Part shown: positions 35,719 to 43,510 of the stretch, piece after piece
Position numbering within the stretch: the stretch's first letter is position 1
Layout: each line of letters begins with the position of its first letter
Source: Pseudomonas spelaei
GTDB taxonomy: Bacteria; Pseudomonadota; Gammaproteobacteria; Pseudomonadales; Pseudomonadaceae
DNA: 64,000 bases
Assembly: GCF_009724245.1 (NCBI RefSeq)
Contig: NZ_WNNK01000014.1
Location: 1 to 64,000, forward strand
Reading direction: 5' to 3'
Made by a program: the position numbers and the translations under genes
Notes under the pieces: model-generated
Databases searched by the model: none
Seen by the model: the letters and a program-made list of their open reading frames with translations, nothing else
Told to the model about the DNA's origin: nothing

Positions 35719-36404
35719 ATATCAAAGCACCGGTGATTACCATCGACGGGCCAAGCGGCTCGGGCAAAGGCACGATTGCCGGCATTCTGGCCAAGCGCCT
35801 GGGCTGGTGCCTGCTGGATTCCGGGGCGTTGTACCGCCTGTTGGCGTTCGCTGCGCGTAACCATGGTGTCGACCTGACCAACGAAGAGTCCCTCAAGCTG
35901 CTGGCAGCGCACCTCGACGTGCAGTTCCTTGGGGCGACGGAAGGTCATCCGCAGCGCATCATTCTTGAAGGGGATGATGTCACCGACGACCTGCGCAATG
36001 AGCAGGTGGGGGCCTGGGCTTCCCAAGTGGCAGCATTGCCGGCTGTACGCGATGCTTTGCTGCAGCGCCAGCGGGCTTTCCAGGAGCCGCCGGGTCTGGT
36101 GGCGGACGGCCGCGACATGGGCACGGTGGTGTTTCCCGAGGCACCGCTGAAGATTTTCCTGACCGCCAGCGCCGAGGAACGGGCCCGTCGCCGTTACTTG
36201 CAGTTGAAGGGAAAAGTCGATGGTGTTAGTCTGTCGAGTCTGCTAGATGAGATCCGTGCACGCGATGAGCGTGACACCCAGCGTGCGGTAGCCCCGCTAA
36301 AGCCGGCGGCTGACGCCATACAGCTGGATTCCACGGAGTTGTCCATCGAGCAGGTGCTGGAACGCATCTTGAGTGAAATCGCCATTCGCGATATCACCGG
36401 GTGA
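35715..36404 (+). CDS. cmk: Cytidylate kinase
   Basis: It phosphorylates CMP and dCMP. The 229-aa P-loop kinase has IDGPSGSGKGTIAG, the substrate-binding VADGRDMGTVVFP segment and the LID motif RARRRYLQLKG. The GTG start at 35715 overlaps the TGA of tyrA-aroA and gives MNIKAPVITIDG, the usual N-terminus; an upstream in-frame start at 35673 is inside the previous gene. The next gene is rpsA, the common bacterial pairing. Confidence 0.95.
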   Translation: MNIKAPVITIDGPSGSGKGTIAGILAKRLGWCLLDSGALYRLLAFAARNHGVDLTNEESLKLLAAHLDVQFLGATEGHPQRIILEGDDVTDDLRNEQVGAWASQVAALPAVRDALLQRQRAFQEPPGLVADGRDMGTVVFPEAPLKIFLTASAEERARRRYLQLKGKVDGVSLSSLLDEIRARDERDTQRAVAPLKPAADAIQLDSTELSIEQVLERILSEIAIRDITG

Positions 36405-36525
36405 CTCAGAAGGAGCGCAGGGGACCAGTCTTAGTCCTGCATTCCTTCTTTTATATGAACGTAACCCACACCGTCTGGGGTGTGGCAGATGGGCGTATTC
36501 TTCGCCCTTATCAACAGGAATTAAA

Positions 36526-38214
36526 ATGAGCGAAAGCTTTGCGGAACTCTTTGAAGAAAGCCTAAAAACCCTGAACCTTCAGGCTGGCTCCATCATCACC
36601 GGTGTTATCGTTGATATCGATTACCAAGCTCGCTGGGTAACCGTTCACGCTGGTCTGAAGTCTGAAGCACTCATCCCGCTTGAGCAGTTCTACAACGACG
36701 CTGGCGACCTGACTATCAATGTCGGTGACGAAGTTCACGTTGCGCTGGACTCGGTTGAAGACGGCTTCGGTGAAACCAAGCTCTCCCGTGAAAAAGCCAA
36801 GCGCGCTGAATGCTGGATTGTTCTGGAAGCAGCCTTCGCAGCTGAAGAAGTGGTCAAGGGCGTTATCAACGGTAAGGTTAAAGGCGGCTTCACTGTCGAC
36901 GTTAACGGCATCCGTGCGTTCCTGCCAGGTTCTTTGGTCGACGTTCGTCCAGTGCGCGACACCACGCACCTGGAAGGCAAAGAGCTCGAATTCAAGGTCA
37001 TCAAGCTCGACCAGAAGCGCAACAACGTTGTCGTTTCCCGTCGCAGCGTCCTGGAAGCAGAGAACTCCGCCGAGCGTGAAGCTCTGCTGGAATCCCTGCA
37101 GGAAGGCCAGCAAGTCAAAGGTATCGTCAAAAACCTCACCGATTACGGCGCATTCGTCGATCTGGGTGGCGTCGATGGCCTGCTGCACATTACCGACATG
37201 GCTTGGAAGCGTATCAAGCATCCATCGGAAATCGTCAACGTTGGCGACGAGATCGATGTCAAGGTTCTGAAGTACGATCGTGAGCGCAACCGTGTCTCCC
37301 TGGGCTTGAAGCAGCTGGGCGAAGATCCATGGGTCGCTATCAAGGCTCGTTACCCAGAAAGCACTCGCGTAACCGCGCGTGTTACCAACCTGACCGACTA
37401 CGGCTGCTTCGCTGAGCTGGAAGAAGGCGTGGAAGGCCTGGTACACGTTTCCGAAATGGACTGGACCAACAAGAACATCCACCCTTCGAAAGTCGTACAA
37501 GTCGGCGACGAAGTGGAAGTTATGGTTCTGGACATCGACGAAGAGCGTCGTCGTATCTCCCTGGGCATCAAGCAGTGCAAATCTAACCCATGGGAAGATT
37601 TCTCTGGCCAGTTCAACAAGGGCGATAAAATCTCCGGCACCATCAAGTCGATCACCGATTTCGGTATCTTCATTGGTCTGGACGGCGGCATCGACGGCCT
37701 GGTTCACCTGTCCGACATCTCCTGGAACGAAGTGGGCGAAGAAGCTGTTCGTCGTTTCAAGAAGGGCGACGAGCTGGACACCGTTATCCTGTCGGTTGAC
37801 CCAGAGCGCGAGCGCATCTCCCTGGGTATCAAGCAACTGGAAAGCGATCCGTTCTCCGAGTACGTTCAAGAGAACGATAAAGGCGCCATCGTTAAAGGCA
37901 TCGTGAAGGAAGTTGACGCTAAAGGCGCCATCATCACTCTGGCCGACGATATCGAAGCGACTCTGAAAGCCTCCGAAATCAGCCGTGACCGCGTTGAAGA
38001 CGCGCGTAACGTTCTGAAAGAAGGCGAAGAAGTAGAAGCCAAGATCATCAGCGTTGACCGCAAGAGCCGCGTAATCCAACTCTCCATCAAGTCGAAAGAT
38101 GATGCTGAAGAGAAAGAAGCAATCCAGAGCCTGAAATCGGCCCCGGACGCTGCTGCTCCTGGTGAGACCACCATGGCTGCACTGCTGCGCGAAGCAATGG
38201 CTAAACAGAACTAA
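36526..38214 (+). CDS. rpsA: 30S ribosomal protein S1
   Basis: S1 brings mRNA to the 30S subunit. The 562-aa protein contains six S1 RNA-binding repeats, recognisable by repeated segments such as VKNLTDYGAFVDLGGVDGLLHITDM and IKSITDFGIFIGLDGGIDGLVHLSD (first 20 or so residues of each repeat). The ATG at 36526 gives MSESFAELFEES, the family N-terminus, with AGGAA upstream. The 121-base spacer after cmk probably holds its own promoter and the autoregulated leader. Strong codon bias. A TTCG-loop terminator follows. Confidence 0.97.
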   Translation: MSESFAELFEESLKTLNLQAGSIITGVIVDIDYQARWVTVHAGLKSEALIPLEQFYNDAGDLTINVGDEVHVALDSVEDGFGETKLSREKAKRAECWIVLEAAFAAEEVVKGVINGKVKGGFTVDVNGIRAFLPGSLVDVRPVRDTTHLEGKELEFKVIKLDQKRNNVVVSRRSVLEAENSAEREALLESLQEGQQVKGIVKNLTDYGAFVDLGGVDGLLHITDMAWKRIKHPSEIVNVGDEIDVKVLKYDRERNRVSLGLKQLGEDPWVAIKARYPESTRVTARVTNLTDYGCFAELEEGVEGLVHVSEMDWTNKNIHPSKVVQVGDEVEVMVLDIDEERRRISLGIKQCKSNPWEDFSGQFNKGDKISGTIKSITDFGIFIGLDGGIDGLVHLSDISWNEVGEEAVRRFKKGDELDTVILSVDPERERISLGIKQLESDPFSEYVQENDKGAIVKGIVKEVDAKGAIITLADDIEATLKASEISRDRVEDARNVLKEGEEVEAKIISVDRKSRVIQLSIKSKDDAEEKEAIQSLKSAPDAAAPGETTMAALLREAMAKQN

Positions 38215-38230
38215 GTTCTGTAAGGCTGTA

Positions 38231-38258
38231 AAAAGGGCGACTTCGGTCGCCCTTTTTT
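38231..38258 (+). terminator. rpsA terminator with UUCG tetraloop
   Basis: AAGGGCGAC (38233-38241) pairs with GTCGCCCTT (38246-38254) around a TTCG loop, followed by a run of T to 38258. This is a textbook rho-independent terminator. Confidence 0.93.
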
Positions 38259-38539
38259 ATACCTCGAATTTCGTTTTTGCGGGCAGGCTATTGTTGCTGT
38301 GCCTTCTGCGATCTTGTGGTCGCCTTGGTTGATGATTGGCTACGGCAGGCTCTATCTCCTGAGGCCGGTCATTGAGTGCCTCCTGCGGCTCCTGAGGAGG
38401 TGAGGCTCTAAGCACCGGCCGTCCGCCTCAAGCTCCAACTTCTGAAAGATAAGTCAATACTCGGGCTGTTCAAACTGCTCTGGTCATGCTAAAACCTTCG
38501 AAGCGCTTTTCCTAGCTGCTTGAAAAAGAAGGGAAAAAT
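38259..38539. other. rpsA-ihfB spacer with hairpin-rich segment
   Basis: The roughly 280-base spacer after the terminator has a REP-like structure. GGCCGGT (38363-38369) pairs with ACCGGCC (38414-38420) and encloses a CTCCTGAGGAG palindrome. The last 80 bases should hold the ihfB promoter. No gene is apparent. Confidence 0.5.
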
Positions 38540-38836
38540 ATGACGAAGTCGGAGTTGATCGAACGAATTGTCACCCATCAAGGGCTGCTTTCATCCAAGG
38601 ATGTGGAGTTGGCCATCAAGACTATGCTTGAACAAATGTCCCAATGCCTTGCCACTGGGGATCGCATAGAAATTCGCGGGTTTGGCAGCTTCTCACTGCA
38701 CTATCGAGCACCGCGTGTTGGTCGTAACCCGAAGACCGGGCAGTCCGTTAGCCTCGACGGTAAATTCGTGCCCCACTTCAAGCCGGGCAAGGAATTGCGG
38801 GATCGGGTGAACGAAGACGAAGAAGATGGCGTCTGA
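38540..38836 (+). CDS. ihfB: Integration host factor subunit beta
   Basis: A 98-aa DNA-bending protein of the HU/IHF family. It has MTKSELIERIV at the N-terminus and the minor-groove arm segment GFGSFSLHYRAPRVGRNPKTGQSVSL with the key Pro and Arg residues. It forms a heterodimer with IhfA. GAAGGGAAA lies before the ATG. Its position after rpsA is conserved in gammaproteobacteria. Confidence 0.96.
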   Translation: MTKSELIERIVTHQGLLSSKDVELAIKTMLEQMSQCLATGDRIEIRGFGSFSLHYRAPRVGRNPKTGQSVSLDGKFVPHFKPGKELRDRVNEDEEDGV

Positions 38837-38861
38837 GTGTTTTTGGTGAAGGGAGAAACTT

Positions 38862-39101
38862 ATGCGCGGTGTTAAGCGCGTTGCCTTGGTGCTGATAGTG
38901 CTGGTTGTCGCCTTGGTGATCCTGGCGTTTGTATTGGAAAACCAGCAGGACGTTGCCCTGTCGTTCCTGGGGTGGTCTACGCCGCAGATGCCGGTTTCAG
39001 TGTTTGTTGCGGTTGCTTTGATTGTTGGGATGGTTGTGGGGCCGATTATCGGGTTTTTAACGATCCGTAAACCCAGGCGGCAGAAGCATGGAATCGAATA
39101 A
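38862..39101 (+). CDS. lapA: LapA-domain inner-membrane protein (DUF1049)
   Basis: A 79-aa protein with two membrane segments (about residues 6-25 and 42-65) and the central NQQDVALSFLGWSTPQMPVSV segment typical of the lipopolysaccharide assembly LapA/YciS family. In E. coli LapA acts with LapB to control LpxC turnover and LPS level. No lapB follows here. It is 26 bases after ihfB with an AAGGGAGAAA site and is probably cotranscribed. Confidence 0.85.
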   Translation: MRGVKRVALVLIVLVVALVILAFVLENQQDVALSFLGWSTPQMPVSVFVAVALIVGMVVGPIIGFLTIRKPRRQKHGIE

Positions 39102-39120
39102 CGGGCTTGAGTCCCCTTAT
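39093..39120 (+). terminator. Possible hairpin after lapA
   Basis: GAATAA and TTATTC plus inner GGG/CCC pairs form a stem around the lapA stop. There is no strong T-tract, so termination is uncertain. Confidence 0.35.
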
Positions 39121-39235
39121 TCATGGGGTGATCAGGGTTTTTGCCCGCCCAGAAGGCTATTTCGGATAATCCCTTATAGAGATTGGGAAATTCCTTACAG
39201 ATAAGTCAAGTCTTGTAATGTAGCGCGTAGATGGC

Positions 39236-39268
39236 AAAATGCATTCTGTTCTCGAGAACAGGCATTTT
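39236..39268. promoter_or_regulatory. Long palindromic hairpin upstream of wzz
   Basis: A perfect 16-bp palindrome CTGTTCTCGAGAACAG (39246-39261) is nested in outer arms AAAATGC (39236-39242) and GCATTTT (39262-39268), with a 3-base ATT bulge on the left. It lies about 120 bases before the wzz GTG. It may be a terminator closing the ihfB-lapA unit or an operator for the O-antigen locus. Confidence 0.5.
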
Positions 39269-39388
39269 GTGTGCCCCAAAGCCAGCAGCGACGCAGGTTT
39301 TTGTCGGCTAATTACTATAAAAACAAGAAAATCCACAAATCGTCTGCATAACGAGCCCGCAGTTTCTCTTTGAAGGCAGGTTTTTGTT

Positions 39389-40729
39389 GTGAGTAGTAGC
39401 TTCCGCGCTCCCCCGGTACCCCCATCCGATGAAATCGATATCTTCGCGCTTTCTCATGCTATTTGGCGCCAGAAAAAGCTCATCGCCGTTGTCGCGGGCA
39501 GTGTAGTGCTTGCGGCGACCGCATACGCTTTCTTGGTAACTCCCGAATATCAAGTCAGCAGTGTGCTGCGACCAGCAGCGATCAATGAGCTCGATGCCCT
39601 GAATCGCTCAGAGGTCTACAGGCTTCCTCCCAGCGAAGCCTTGATCAAGGTCGGTGCATCCCTTGAGTCATACGACACACGCTTGGGCTTTTTCAGAGCA
39701 AACCAGAAACTATTCAAAGAGTTTGAGCGTCCAGGCCGGACTCTTGAACAGAGTTTTGAGGAGTTCAATAGAAACTCGATCAACCTAGTCTTGCCTGATC
39801 CCAAGAAGGCGGACTCTATCAGCGCTAATATCAAGCTCGAAATGAACTACCCCCAAGGAGTAGATGGCGTTGCGATCGTTAATAATTTTATCGAGTACGC
39901 GATTGCCTCTGAGCGCGAACAGTTAGCCGCAGACTTGAATGTGATCGTTAAGAACCGCCTAAATGAACTGAAGGGAAAGCTGGATGCAGCTCGCTCAAAT
40001 TACGACACTGAAAAGGAAGCCAAAATCGCCTCCTTGTCTGAATCTGATAGTCTGCGGCGCGCCCAACTACAAGATGAATTGAAAGCGCTGCGGAGCCAGC
40101 TCAAAACTCAGCGTGTAGATCGGATCGCTCAGCTAAACGAAGCGATCAGTATAGCCAAATCATTGGGGATCCGAAAACCGACTACTCCTTCATCGTTAGG
40201 AGATAACGAGCGCGGATCCGGTAGCGTCATGCGAACTGAGGTCAATAACCAACAGATACCACTGTACTTTATGGGGGTAGAAGCGCTTGAGGCAGAACGC
40301 GCGGCTTTGACTCAGCGCAAGACGGATGACTTCACGGAAGGGCGCATCGCCCAGATCGCGAAAGAACTCCAGTTGCTCCAGTCAAATAGAGAGATTGAGA
40401 TACTGAAAAGACGCGAAAATGAAGACCTCTTTTTGAGTGGGGTGCAGCCATTGCGCGCAGAGGTTTCTCGTCTTCTCAATCTGAGTATCGATATGAGTCG
40501 GCTGAAACTAGTGACAATTGACAAGCTGGCGCTGGAGCCGTTGAGTCCTATCAAACCGAAGAAAATGCTGATTTTGGTATCCGGCCTGATTTTCGGGATC
40601 ATTCTTGGTGCCCTGATTGCTCTATTTCGGCATGTTATTGTCTTGAGGCGCGAGGGTTTTGGCGGTACAGATGTCACTTCTACTACCATTCTCATGTCGG
40701 ATCAGCGTAAGCCTATCACCACTAATTAA
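39389..40729 (+). CDS. wzz: Wzz-type O-antigen chain length determinant
   Basis: A 446-aa polysaccharide co-polymerase. An N-terminal TM (about 29-50) sits after the short cytoplasmic EIDIFALSHAIWRQKK segment, a large periplasmic coiled-coil region follows, and the C-terminal TM is in KKMLILVSGLIFGIILGALI near residue 395. It sets O-antigen modal length together with Wzy in the inner membrane. It is about 100 residues longer than the roughly 350-aa Wzz1 of P. aeruginosa PAO1, and the extra length lies in the helical periplasmic part. The GTG start follows a GAAGGCAGG site. GC content falls from here on, marking the start of the O-antigen locus. Confidence 0.85.
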   Translation: MSSSFRAPPVPPSDEIDIFALSHAIWRQKKLIAVVAGSVVLAATAYAFLVTPEYQVSSVLRPAAINELDALNRSEVYRLPPSEALIKVGASLESYDTRLGFFRANQKLFKEFERPGRTLEQSFEEFNRNSINLVLPDPKKADSISANIKLEMNYPQGVDGVAIVNNFIEYAIASEREQLAADLNVIVKNRLNELKGKLDAARSNYDTEKEAKIASLSESDSLRRAQLQDELKALRSQLKTQRVDRIAQLNEAISIAKSLGIRKPTTPSSLGDNERGSGSVMRTEVNNQQIPLYFMGVEALEAERAALTQRKTDDFTEGRIAQIAKELQLLQSNREIEILKRRENEDLFLSGVQPLRAEVSRLLNLSIDMSRLKLVTIDKLALEPLSPIKPKKMLILVSGLIFGIILGALIALFRHVIVLRREGFGGTDVTSTTILMSDQRKPITTN

Positions 40730-41542
40730 GAGGTCGCAGATGTTTACGGAGCACCGCAGCAATGACGGTGCTGGAATGGAACTACGGCCCCGGTGCGTGT
40801 CTCTAAAGTCCCATGGAGTTTGGGGTAGCCCTTAGTCATCGATTTGTTTTATGTTGGTTTCCAGCAAGGCGGGTCCTAGGGAGAGGCACTTTTTTGACTT
40901 CATGTCAGCTGCCGTCCTCTCTTGTGATGGCAAGAGGCGGATAATGAACGTCAGGCGTGGTTCATTACCACTCATCCTACCGGGGCAAAGACGTTGCAGA
41001 AAGGGAGCGTCCTATTTGCACAGAGCCCGAAAGTCCTGCATCTATCCCGCTTTAGAGCTCTGTTAAAAGGTGAGAGCTATTGCGGTTCGTGTGTTTTGGG
41101 CAGGATACAATTGGTTACATGATGGGCTTAACGCACTTCATTGTAGTGGCTCTTTGGGGATTTCTGGTGCTTTCGTGGCGTTGGATCGGTAGAAGTGAGA
41201 TATTTGTCCATATGCTTGCAGAAAATTTAGTTTTTTGTAGGGCTATTTACGAAAAATGGGGGTTAAGGTTTGCGCCCTTGAGTCAAGGCTTTTGGGGTGG
41301 TAGCGCTCCAGGTGCTGGGCACCTGAATTTGAGCTGCTTGTAAGAGGCGTACGTCGTGACTATTGACCATAGCCGCGGAAAAAGAATGCTAAGAGTGATG
41401 ATAGCGGCTGCGTACCTGAAACGTTTGAGCTATGTTTTGGCTAGAATCCATCTCTAGATTACTCAATTCCGGACAGTAGAATTATAGCCATTAGCTAGAC
41501 CAATGCTAGGTTATAGCCAGAATAGTAAAGGAAGTTTTAAAA
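40730..41542. other. 813-base gap between wzz and rmlA, O-antigen leader
   Basis: No convincing gene is seen. Open frames at 40851-41066 (71 codons) and 41080-41343 (87 codons, TTG start) have no recognisable domain and poor ribosome sites, and may be relics of a lost gene. Near the 3' part lie an ops/JUMPstart-like GGGGTGGTAGCG (41294-41305) and a perfect 7-bp hairpin (41309-41325). The last 100 bases are AT-rich and probably hold a promoter for the rmlA operon. Confidence 0.55.
41294..41325 (+). promoter_or_regulatory. ops/JUMPstart-like element with adjacent hairpin
   Basis: GGGGTGGTAGCG matches 11 of 12 bases of the GGGGCGGTAGCG core found at the end of JUMPstart sequences, the recruitment site for the antiterminator RfaH upstream of O-antigen and capsule operons. 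Three bases later CAGGTGC-TGG-GCACCTG forms a perfect hairpin. The position, about 240 bases before rmlA, is right for an operon leader. That RfaH is present in this genome is assumed, not seen. Confidence 0.5.
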
Positions 41543-42436
41543 ATGACGGTCAGTAAACGCAAGGGCATTATTCTAGCCGGTGGCTCAGGTACGCGGCTTC
41601 ACCCCCTCACGCTGGGGGTCTCTAAGCAAATGCTACCGATTTTCGATAAGCCTATGATCTTCTATCCGCTATCTGTGTTGATGCTGGCGGGAATGCGAGA
41701 GATTCTTATTATTTCTACACCGGAAGACTTGCCTTGCTTCCAGAAATTACTAGGTGATGGTAGCCAATATGGCATTGAATTGAGCTATGCCGTGCAGCCT
41801 AGCCCTGATGGGTTGGCCCAAGCGTTTATTATCGGTGAAGAATTCATTGGCGATGATCTGTGTTGCTTGATTTTGGGTGATAACATTTTCTATGGGCAGC
41901 ATTTCTCCGATAACTTGAAGTCAGCCATGTCCAAGACGACAGGTGCAACGATTTTTGGTTATCACGTCTCCGATCCAGAACGCTTCGGTGTTGTTGAGTT
42001 TGACGCTGAGGGAAATGCGTTAAGCATCGAAGAGAAACCGGAAAGACCGAAGTCAAATTATGCTGTTACAGGACTGTATTTTTACGATAATACAGTGATT
42101 GGTATTGCAAAAGGTATCAAGCCTTCAAGTCGAGGCGAGTTGGAAATCACGGATGTCAATCGTTGTTACATGGAAAAAAACGCTCTCACTGTTGAAGTGT
42201 TAGGGCGTGGCTTTGCCTGGTTGGATACTGGAACCCACGAAAGCCTTCTCGAGGCGAGCCATTTTGTACACACTATCGAGCATCGCCAAGGGCTCAAAGT
42301 TGCTTGCTTGGAGGAAATAGGATTTGGTAATGGCTGGATCTCCAAAGAGAAGCTTGCTTCGCAAGCTGAAAAGCTGAAAAAAACCGGATATGGTCAGTAC
42401 TTGTCGCAACTACTTAATGAGACACCGTCAGCATGA
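41543..42436 (+). CDS. rmlA: Glucose-1-phosphate thymidylyltransferase
   Basis: It makes dTDP-glucose from dTTP and glucose-1-phosphate, the first step to all dTDP-deoxysugars. The 297-aa nucleotidyltransferase has GIILAGGSGTRLHPLT at the N-terminus, KQMLPIFDKPMIFYPL, and the metal-site LGDNIFYG. AAGGAAG precedes the ATG. The stop overlaps the next ATG by four bases. rmlB, the next enzyme of the pathway, is not in this window. Confidence 0.95.
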   Translation: MTVSKRKGIILAGGSGTRLHPLTLGVSKQMLPIFDKPMIFYPLSVLMLAGMREILIISTPEDLPCFQKLLGDGSQYGIELSYAVQPSPDGLAQAFIIGEEFIGDDLCCLILGDNIFYGQHFSDNLKSAMSKTTGATIFGYHVSDPERFGVVEFDAEGNALSIEEKPERPKSNYAVTGLYFYDNTVIGIAKGIKPSSRGELEITDVNRCYMEKNALTVEVLGRGFAWLDTGTHESLLEASHFVHTIEHRQGLKVACLEEIGFGNGWISKEKLASQAEKLKKTGYGQYLSQLLNETPSA

Positions 42437-43416
42437 AAGTTACTCAGACAAAAATTCCTGATGTTGTAGTGTTCGAACCGCAGGCGTATGAAGATAGCCG
42501 TGGATGGTTTATGGAAAGCTTCAATGAGTTTAGTTTTCATGCTGAACTGAAAAAAATTGGCCTTCCCGTGCCGAGATCATTCGTTCAGGATAATCATTCG
42601 TGCTCTAAAAGAGGTGTGCTGCGGGGCCTACATTATCAAATGGGCCCTCATGCTCAGGGAAAGCTAGTCAGGGTGACGAAAGGCGCGGCATACGACGTCG
42701 CTGTCGATATTCGACGCAACTCCCCAACCTTCGGGATGTCGGTAGGTGTTGAACTGAGTGCAGAGAATAGAAAGTGCTTATGGATTCCTGAAGGCTTTGC
42801 TCACGGTTTTGTAGCTTTAGAAGATGATACCCATTTCTTATACAAAACCACAGACGTTTACTGTAAGGAGCTGGAGCGTAGTATCGTTTGGAATGATAGT
42901 GATCTCGATATCCAGTGGCCTAGGTGTGATGATTTTTCTGTCAGTGAAAAAGATGCGAGTGCCGTCAGCCTTCGAGATGCTGAATTACCGACGTTCTATC
43001 TGCCGGGAACTACCCGGTTGGTCGACCTGAAAATTATTGGTGATGAACGTGGTAGCCTGATTTCCCTTGAGGCGGGCAATATTCTGCCTTTTGATGTCAA
43101 ACGTGTTTATTACATATTTGGCACGTTGGCGGAAGTAAGTCGTGGTTTCCACGCCCATAAAAACCTATTGCAGTTGGCCGTCTGTGTCTCGGGAAAATGC
43201 CGCATGGTGCTGGATAATGGTACCCACACCGAGGATGTTTGGTTGGACTCACCATCCAAAGGCGTATTCATTAATAATCTGATATGGCGTGAGATGCACG
43301 ACTTTAGTGAAGATTGCGTTCTGGTTGTTTTTGCCAGTGAAAAGTACGCAGAGTCGGATTACATTCGAAACTATGATGATTTTATTCGGATTGTGAAAGC
43401 TCAAGCCGAGAGTTGA
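42433..43416 (+). CDS. Fused RmlC-type 3,5-epimerase and FdtA-type 3,4-ketoisomerase
   Basis: Two cupin enzymes in one 327-aa chain. Residues about 1-178 are a dTDP-4-dehydrorhamnose 3,5-epimerase (RmlC) domain with the catalytic dyad candidates His67 in RGLHYQ and Asp155 in VWNDSDLDIQWP. Residues about 190-325 match the WxcM/FdtA sugar 3,4-ketoisomerase family, with the His-Ala-His motif at 240-242 in RGFHAHKNLLQL. FdtA turns dTDP-4-keto-6-deoxyglucose into the 3-keto sugar, which FdtB-type aminotransferases then aminate. That enzyme is the next gene. Both active sites look intact, so the protein may serve two branches of dTDP-sugar synthesis, or act in sequence on one sugar. Confidence 0.85.
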   Translation: MKVTQTKIPDVVVFEPQAYEDSRGWFMESFNEFSFHAELKKIGLPVPRSFVQDNHSCSKRGVLRGLHYQMGPHAQGKLVRVTKGAAYDVAVDIRRNSPTFGMSVGVELSAENRKCLWIPEGFAHGFVALEDDTHFLYKTTDVYCKELERSIVWNDSDLDIQWPRCDDFSVSEKDASAVSLRDAELPTFYLPGTTRLVDLKIIGDERGSLISLEAGNILPFDVKRVYYIFGTLAEVSRGFHAHKNLLQLAVCVSGKCRMVLDNGTHTEDVWLDSPSKGVFINNLIWREMHDFSEDCVLVVFASEKYAESDYIRNYDDFIRIVKAQAES

Positions 43417-43510
43417 ATTTTTTTGGTTATCAGGTAAGTCGCCAAGTAGCCGGCTCAAATTTCTTCTAGTCAGCGGCGATTTTTCTAATCAGTTTTAATT
43501 TGGTGGTGCG

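Noticed and set aside
41080..41343. 87-codon frame with TTG start before rmlA
   Set aside because: No recognisable domain and no good ribosome site. It overlaps the ops-like element, so it was kept only as part of the noncoding gap.
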